Positions 59,431 to 64,000 of a DNA stretch of 64,000 nucleotides are shown piece by piece. The stretch comes from Herminiimonas fonticola. GTDB taxonomy: Bacteria > Pseudomonadota > Gammaproteobacteria > Burkholderiales > Burkholderiaceae_D. The position numbers and the translations under genes were made by a program. The stretch is from the NCBI RefSeq assembly GCF_003293745.1, contig NZ_PTLZ01000002.1:496001-560000 (forward strand), in the 5' to 3' direction. A model generated the notes under the pieces. That model was given only the letters and a program-made list of their open reading frames with translations, ran no database searches and was not told where the DNA came from. The first letter of the stretch is position 1. Each line of letters opens with the position of its first letter.

Positions 59431-60173
59431 ATGAGTTTCATAGATAAAGCGCGATCAGATCGCAGAATCGCAGCACTCTCCGCACGCGTTCAACAACAAC
59501 TCAAAATCAAGTTTAAAAATCCAGTGAAGGTGGATGGCAGTCCATTCTGAACGGCGATACGGCTGTCATTGAATACGCAAGCAGTCGTCATCCGAGCGCA
59601 GCACTTGAGCGTGAACTTTTGCAACTTGAACTTCAGTTGTCCAGCTATCGTCGCATCAAACTTGGCATTTCTTCAGTCATCGAAAATGACGTTATGCCGA
59701 ATTTCATTAACGTGCTTGATGCAGAATTACTACGTCAAAAGTTAACTCCGCAATTTCTTCAGCTGGGCTTTCAGGGTGAGCATTTTTATAGAGATTCGGA
59801 CAAGAATACGCAGGCTTATCTGAATCATGTATTGACCGGGCCGCCAGAGAAATTTGCTGATGTCGTTCCCTTGTTTGTCATGTTGATGAGCGTGGGCGAG
59901 GTTTTGACGGTGGATGCATATCAAGAGTTTTACGATAAATTTCTGCTCTTGAATAAAGGGACGTATGCCAAGCAGTTGTTGGCGATTGAACAGTTGATCA
60001 ATGACTGGGGAAAGTCAACGTCGCTGGATCAAACAGATACTGTCAAGAAGATCATGCTGACGATAGAAGCAAAAGCTAACTTCAGCTGGTTCGGATTTAC
60101 AGATGAAAATGGATTCCCAGAGCAGGGTTTCTTCGTGGATGAGGTGTTTTCGGTTAGGTTGTTGCCAACTTGA
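59431..60173 (+). pseudogene. Probable frameshifted gene of unknown function
   Basis: Frame A (ATG 59431 to TGA 59550) gives 39 residues starting MSFIDKARSDRRIAALSARV. Frame B is open from 59517 to the stop at 60173 and reads WQSILNGDTAVIEYASSRHP soon after the place where frame A ends. The two fit together as one protein if a one-base shift occurred between about 59520 and 59550. The first usable start in frame B is TTG 59619 (184 aa), without a good ribosome-binding site. HPSAALERELLQLELQL looks like the helix of an HExxH protease, but with the histidines missing; this is only a resemblance. No family is recognised. Two separate small genes remain possible. Confidence 0.5.
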
Positions 60174-60549
60174 TTGTTGAAGGTCATATGACTAAATGGT
60201 CTGTCATAGATATTTGCAATCCTCACTAGCTTAAGTGCTCTTCTATTGTCATGCCAAGCCAGGGTAACTAATCAGTATCAAAGCACTACCTCGATACAGA
60301 ATCAATATTCTCCGCGGCTGAAATTTTCGTGTAATTCACCATTTTTAAAAGTGTTTTGCAAGAGCACTTATTTAACTTTTTCCACATAAAAAGTTGACAC
60401 TTCCGAGTGTTAATTACAACAAGCCTTACGTAAAACTTACGTTATTTTCAAATCCCCCATAAACATGGCATGTCCCCGCATGCGATTCTCTATATGGTTG
60501 CTTTTTTCTTAAGTACACCATCGGGGGCGGCTTTTAACGGCCGCAATAA
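60174..60549 (+). promoter_or_regulatory. AT-rich upstream region of the TpsB/TpsA locus
   Basis: 376 bp without an ORF, richer in A/T than the motility genes. A TTGACA hexamer at 60394-60399 could be a -35, but no good -10 lies at the right distance. A run of short inverted G/C blocks before the start (GGGGGCGGCTTTTAACGGCCGC, about 60524-60545) ends seven bases before the ATG. No clear terminator is seen for the preceding ORF. Confidence 0.35.
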
Positions 60550-62289
60550 ATGCACAAGCAATTCGTTGTAAGTCCTTTCTTCCGCAAGTTGTTTTCTCCT
60601 TCAATTACTTTAGTGCTTAGTGGACTCTTTTTCACATCGTCTATATTTGCTCAAAGCTTTGCTGCCGATGAATTAATAAGGCAACAAGAACGTGAACGTC
60701 AGTTGCGGTTGCAGCAAGAGCAAACGCCTGACGTTCGATTGCAAACGCCTGCATCTACTATGTCGGCAGCGATTCGCTTACCAAAAAACGAGTCACCATG
60801 TTTTCGCATTGATCGCTTAGCGTTGTTTGGCAATGCAGCTGATCAATTTCAATTCGCCGTACAAAGCGTAGTTGAAGGCGAGGATTCTCCTATTGGCAAA
60901 TGCCTCGGTGCCAATGGCATCAACTTGGTACTGACTCGGGTGCAAAACGCCATCGTCGCCAAAGGCTTCGTCACTACGCGTGTGCTCGCCGCACCACAAG
61001 ACATCAAGACTGGCGACCTCACACTGACAGTTATTCCAGGGCGTGTCCGTGACATCCGTTTTGCAGTAGATGCAGATCCACGCGGGACGAAATGGAATGC
61101 CATTCCGATTCAGTCCGGCAACATACTAAATTTGCGTGATATTGAACAGGGTTTGGAAAACTTCAAGCGCATTCCTACTGCTGCGGCAGACATCAAAATT
61201 GAAGCAGCCGAAGGCGAAGGAGCGCAGCCTGGACAAAGTGACCTGGTTATTTCCTATCAACAGAGCTTTCCGTTCCGAGTATCTCTTTCCTTAGATGATT
61301 CAGGTTCCAAATCGACGGGCAAATATCAAGGTGGGCTGACACTGTCCTATGACAACTGGTGGACGTTGAATGATCTGTTTTATATCAGCGCGAACCATGA
61401 TCTGGGCGGCGGCGATCCAGGTGCACGCGGTACGCGTGGCGGAACAGTTCACTATTCGGTGCCGTTTGGGTATTGGACTCTGAGCACAACAGCCTCAAGC
61501 AATCGATATTTTCAAAGCATTGCCGGCTTGAACCAGAACTACGTTTACTCAGGTACGAGTAGTAGTAATGATCTCAAACTATCTCGGGTGGTTTATCGAG
61601 ACGCACAACGTAAAACGACAGTAGCGTTACGTGCTTATCTTAAAGAGTCCAATAACTTTATCGATGACACCGAAGTAGAAACACAGCGCAGACGTACAGC
61701 AGGCTGGGAACTAAGTGTTGGACACCGTGAGTTCATGGGAGCGAACACGCTGGATCTGAATCTCGCCTATCGCCATGGCACGGGAGCGTTTCAGGCACTT
61801 TCAGCTCCCGAGGATTTGTTCGGTGAAGGTGCATCGCGCCCTCAAGTCTGGAATGCAGACGTGTCCCTCTCTGTTCCATTTCAAGTCGTTCAACAAAACC
61901 TACGTTACCTCGGTGCGTTCCGTGGCCAGTGGAACGATACGCCCTTAGTACCGCAAGATCGGTTTTCCATTGGCGGCCGTTACACAGTACGAGGCTTTGA
62001 TGGCGACATGATGCTTTCTTCCGATCGTGGTTGGACCTTGCGTAATGACGTTGGCCTCATCTTAGGCGAAAGCGGACAAGAACTTTACCTTGCTCTCGAT
62101 TACGGTGAAGTGAGCGGTCAGGCCAGCCAATATCTGATTGGTACGCGTCTGGCGGGTATGGCACTCGGCCTGCGCGGAAATTTTCTTGGCGGCTCTTACG
62201 ACATTTTTGTCGGCCAACCCATAAAGAAACCAGATGGATTCAGGACCGCGAATACCACAGCAGGCTTCAGTCTGAATTGGAATTATTAA
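60550..62289 (+). CDS. TpsB outer-membrane transporter (FhaC/ShlB/CdiB type)
   Basis: This 579-aa protein is the outer-membrane pore of a two-partner secretion (type Vb) system. It has a signal peptide ending near SIFAQS, a charged N-terminal helix (LIRQQERERQLRLQQEQ), two POTRA domains (first: CFRIDRLALFGNAADQ to VIPGRVRDIRF), and a 16-strand-type beta barrel with the loop L6 motif VRGF at 480-483 (GGRYTVRGFDGD). It ends in an aromatic-rich C-terminal strand (GFSLNWNY). The TpsA gene follows after 62 bp. Confidence 0.94.
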   Translation: MHKQFVVSPFFRKLFSPSITLVLSGLFFTSSIFAQSFAADELIRQQERERQLRLQQEQTPDVRLQTPASTMSAAIRLPKNESPCFRIDRLALFGNAADQFQFAVQSVVEGEDSPIGKCLGANGINLVLTRVQNAIVAKGFVTTRVLAAPQDIKTGDLTLTVIPGRVRDIRFAVDADPRGTKWNAIPIQSGNILNLRDIEQGLENFKRIPTAAADIKIEAAEGEGAQPGQSDLVISYQQSFPFRVSLSLDDSGSKSTGKYQGGLTLSYDNWWTLNDLFYISANHDLGGGDPGARGTRGGTVHYSVPFGYWTLSTTASSNRYFQSIAGLNQNYVYSGTSSSNDLKLSRVVYRDAQRKTTVALRAYLKESNNFIDDTEVETQRRRTAGWELSVGHREFMGANTLDLNLAYRHGTGAFQALSAPEDLFGEGASRPQVWNADVSLSVPFQVVQQNLRYLGAFRGQWNDTPLVPQDRFSIGGRYTVRGFDGDMMLSSDRGWTLRNDVGLILGESGQELYLALDYGEVSGQASQYLIGTRLAGMALGLRGNFLGGSYDIFVGQPIKKPDGFRTANTTAGFSLNWNY

Positions 62290-62351
62290 TCTGATCTTTG
62301 CAATTTTTACTTAAGCGCTCTCACATTAAACGCGTCAATCATTAGGCAAAC

Positions 62352-64000
62352 ATGAACAAGAATCTATACCGCATTGTTTTTAATAAAGCTCGTGGCATCT
62401 TGATGGTTGTTGCAGAGAACGTATCCGCACAAGGTAAAGGTGATGCTGATCCAGTAGCGTCCATTATTGCTAAGCAAGAAACAGATTTGCATTGCTTGAA
62501 AATGAGGCAGATTTCATTTGCAGCGAAACTTGCTGCTGGTGTTATGGCCTTAGTGATGCCATTGGCACACGCGCAGATCGTCGCTGACCCGAATGCCCCT
62601 GGTAATCAGCGTCCCACTATTCTGCAAACCGCGAATGGCCTACCACAAGTAAATATTCAAACACCATCTGCTGCAGGCGTATCACGCAATACATACAGCC
62701 AGTTCGACGTGCAAAGTAACGGTGCGATTCTTAATAACAGCAGAACTAATACCGCAACACAAACCGGGGGGTGGATTCAAGGCAATCCATGGTTAGTAGG
62801 CGGCGCGGCGCGTGTCATTCTTAACGAAGTTAACTCTAGCAATCCAAGTCAGCTACGGGGTTATATCGAAGTCGCAGGACAACGCGCTGAAGTCATCATT
62901 GCCAATCCTGCAGGCATTCAGGTCAATGGCGGAGGTTTCATTAATGCCGATCGCGTCACGCTGACGACCGGTACTGCAGTCATGAATCAAGCTAATGGTG
63001 GATCGCTCGACAGCTACCGTATTCCACAAGGCACGATCAATATTGATGGTCTGGGACTGGATACGCGCACGGCAAGTTACACCGATATTCTTGCAAGATC
63101 GGTTCAGGTGAATGCAGGTATCTGGGCGAATCGTTTGAAAGTCGTCACTGGTGCGAATGAAGTTAGTACGACAAGCACAGACTATCCAGGAGATGTCTCG
63201 CAAGGTGTAACTCCGATCGCCGGCACTGGTCCAGTCCCGCAATTTAGTCTTGATGTCGCCGCGCTAGGTGGCATGTACGCCGGTCACATTTATTTAGTTG
63301 GTAGTGAGAGTGGATTGGGTGTGCGCAACAAGGGCGCAATTAATGCAGCAGGTGGCAATCTTGTTCTTCTCTCTAACGGTCTATTGACGAATGAAGGAGC
63401 GATCCAGGCAGCATCGTCGAATGGTAGTGGTGGCAACGTAAAAATAGATACGGCTGGCGGAATCAGTAACGTCGGCGCAAACGCAGTTATCAGTGCACAA
63501 GGTCAAGCATCAATCGTGACCGCAACTGGTCTTCTTAACGAAGTCGGTGCAAAGATGGAGGCGACTTCATTGCTCGCTATCACCGCTGGCTCTATAGACA
63601 ATGCAGGCAAGCTAACTGCCGGCGATGCGATTACTCTAAATGCTGGTGATATTGGCAATGCAGCCACAGGTGAGATTGCGGGAAATACGACCAAGATTGC
63701 AGTCACGAACAATCTCACTAATCGTGGATTGATTGATGGCAGTAACGTATTGGTCGAGGCAGGTACGCTCGACAACATCGGTACCGGCCGCATCTATGGT
63801 GATGACCTCGGCATTGCAGCTAACGTTCTGAACAACGATACAGAAACAATCAATGGCCTCCGTTCCGATGCCGTGATTGCTGCACGTCAGCGATTGGATC
63901 TCGGTGTTGGTACTTTAAACAATCGAAATGGCTCGCTGCTTTTTAGCGCAGGCGTCGGTGCAAATGCCCTCAACATCGGTGGCAACTTGGATGCGCAAGG
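62352..64000 (+). CDS. TpsA exoprotein, filamentous hemagglutinin/CdiA-like (3' truncated by window end)
   Basis: The frame is open from ATG 62352 to the end of the window, 549 codons. It starts with an extended signal peptide region (MNKNLYRIVFNKARGILMVV), then a hydrophobic core with cleavage near LAHAQ at ~74. The TPS secretion domain follows, with ILNEVNSSNPSQLRGYIEVA and the NPxGI motif ANPAGIQVNGGGF (185-189 region). Later residues are FHA-type beta-helix repeats (GLLTNEGAIQAA, GSIDNAGKLTAG, NLTNRGLIDGSN). TpsB exports such proteins to the cell surface. The wording of the TPS domain is like CdiA/BcpA, but the toxin-bearing C-terminus is outside the window. Confidence 0.93.
   Translation, partial: MNKNLYRIVFNKARGILMVVAENVSAQGKGDADPVASIIAKQETDLHCLKMRQISFAAKLAAGVMALVMPLAHAQIVADPNAPGNQRPTILQTANGLPQVNIQTPSAAGVSRNTYSQFDVQSNGAILNNSRTNTATQTGGWIQGNPWLVGGAARVILNEVNSSNPSQLRGYIEVAGQRAEVIIANPAGIQVNGGGFINADRVTLTTGTAVMNQANGGSLDSYRIPQGTINIDGLGLDTRTASYTDILARSVQVNAGIWANRLKVVTGANEVSTTSTDYPGDVSQGVTPIAGTGPVPQFSLDVAALGGMYAGHIYLVGSESGLGVRNKGAINAAGGNLVLLSNGLLTNEGAIQAASSNGSGGNVKIDTAGGISNVGANAVISAQGQASIVTATGLLNEVGAKMEATSLLAITAGSIDNAGKLTAGDAITLNAGDIGNAATGEIAGNTTKIAVTNNLTNRGLIDGSNVLVEAGTLDNIGTGRIYGDDLGIAANVLNNDTETINGLRSDAVIAARQRLDLGVGTLNNRNGSLLFSAGVGANALNIGGNLDAQ

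Noticed and set aside
62853-63793. Two - strand ORFs (62853-63242 and 63503-63793) opposite tpsA
   Set aside because: The + strand frame is open throughout and encodes clear FHA features; these are shadow frames.

Overview
This 64 kb window is chromosomal DNA of a betaproteobacterium, most likely an Oxalobacteraceae member close to Herminiimonas or Janthinobacterium. That placement is inferred from gene order and protein character: surE-pcm-nlpD-rpoS, ndk-rlmN-pilF-rodZ-ispG-hisS-yfgM-bamB-der-hfq-hflX-hflK-hflC-hisZ-purA, and an flhDC-mot-che-flhBAFG-fliA block. No database comparison was possible. Most genes are on the + strand; only lpxH, two cyclophilin genes, a 67-aa ORF and a tRNA-Leu are on the - strand.

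Positions 1-36,800 are mainly housekeeping. They begin with a 5'-truncated DinG/YoaA-type helicase gene, followed by the stationary-phase block (surE, pcm, nlpD, rpoS) and rlmD. The long ndk-to-purA cluster covers nucleotide pools, rRNA modification, type IV pilus and cell-shape proteins, isoprenoids, outer-membrane assembly, the GTPases Der and HflX, Hfq, and HflKC. Next come a purine phosphoribosyltransferase, tRNA-Leu(CAG), rnr-rlmB, cysE, a YceH-type gene, lpxH, the cyclophilin pair, cysS, a DNA glycosylase gene, accA-tilS, lysC and tRNA-Ser(GCT).

Positions 36,968-38,735 hold two uncharacterised ORFs around a bidirectional terminator, then an 816-bp AT-rich gap. The gap contains two near-identical elements matching the sigma-28 (FliA) promoter pattern. 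They point at flhDC.

Positions 38,736-59,378 are a motility and chemotaxis island. It contains flhD, flhC, a membrane-anchored methyltransferase gene, motA, motB, a CheZ-like gene, cheY1, cheA, cheW, cheR, cheD, cheB, cheY2, cheZ, an HDOD/degenerate-EAL gene, flhB, flhA, flhF, flhG, fliA, and a second stator pair (motC, motD). Unusual points are the possible second phosphatase, a C-terminal hexapeptide it shares with CheD, an FlhG whose ATP-binding loop looks degenerate while its FlhF-activating helix is intact, and an uncharacterised methyltransferase in the master-regulator region.

Positions 59,379-64,000 look like accessory DNA. They hold a probably frameshifted ORF of unknown function, a TpsB (FhaC/ShlB-type) outer-membrane transporter, and the first 549 codons of a large TpsA exoprotein resembling filamentous hemagglutinin/CdiA. 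The TpsA gene runs off the window, so whether this is a contact-dependent inhibition locus cannot be decided here.
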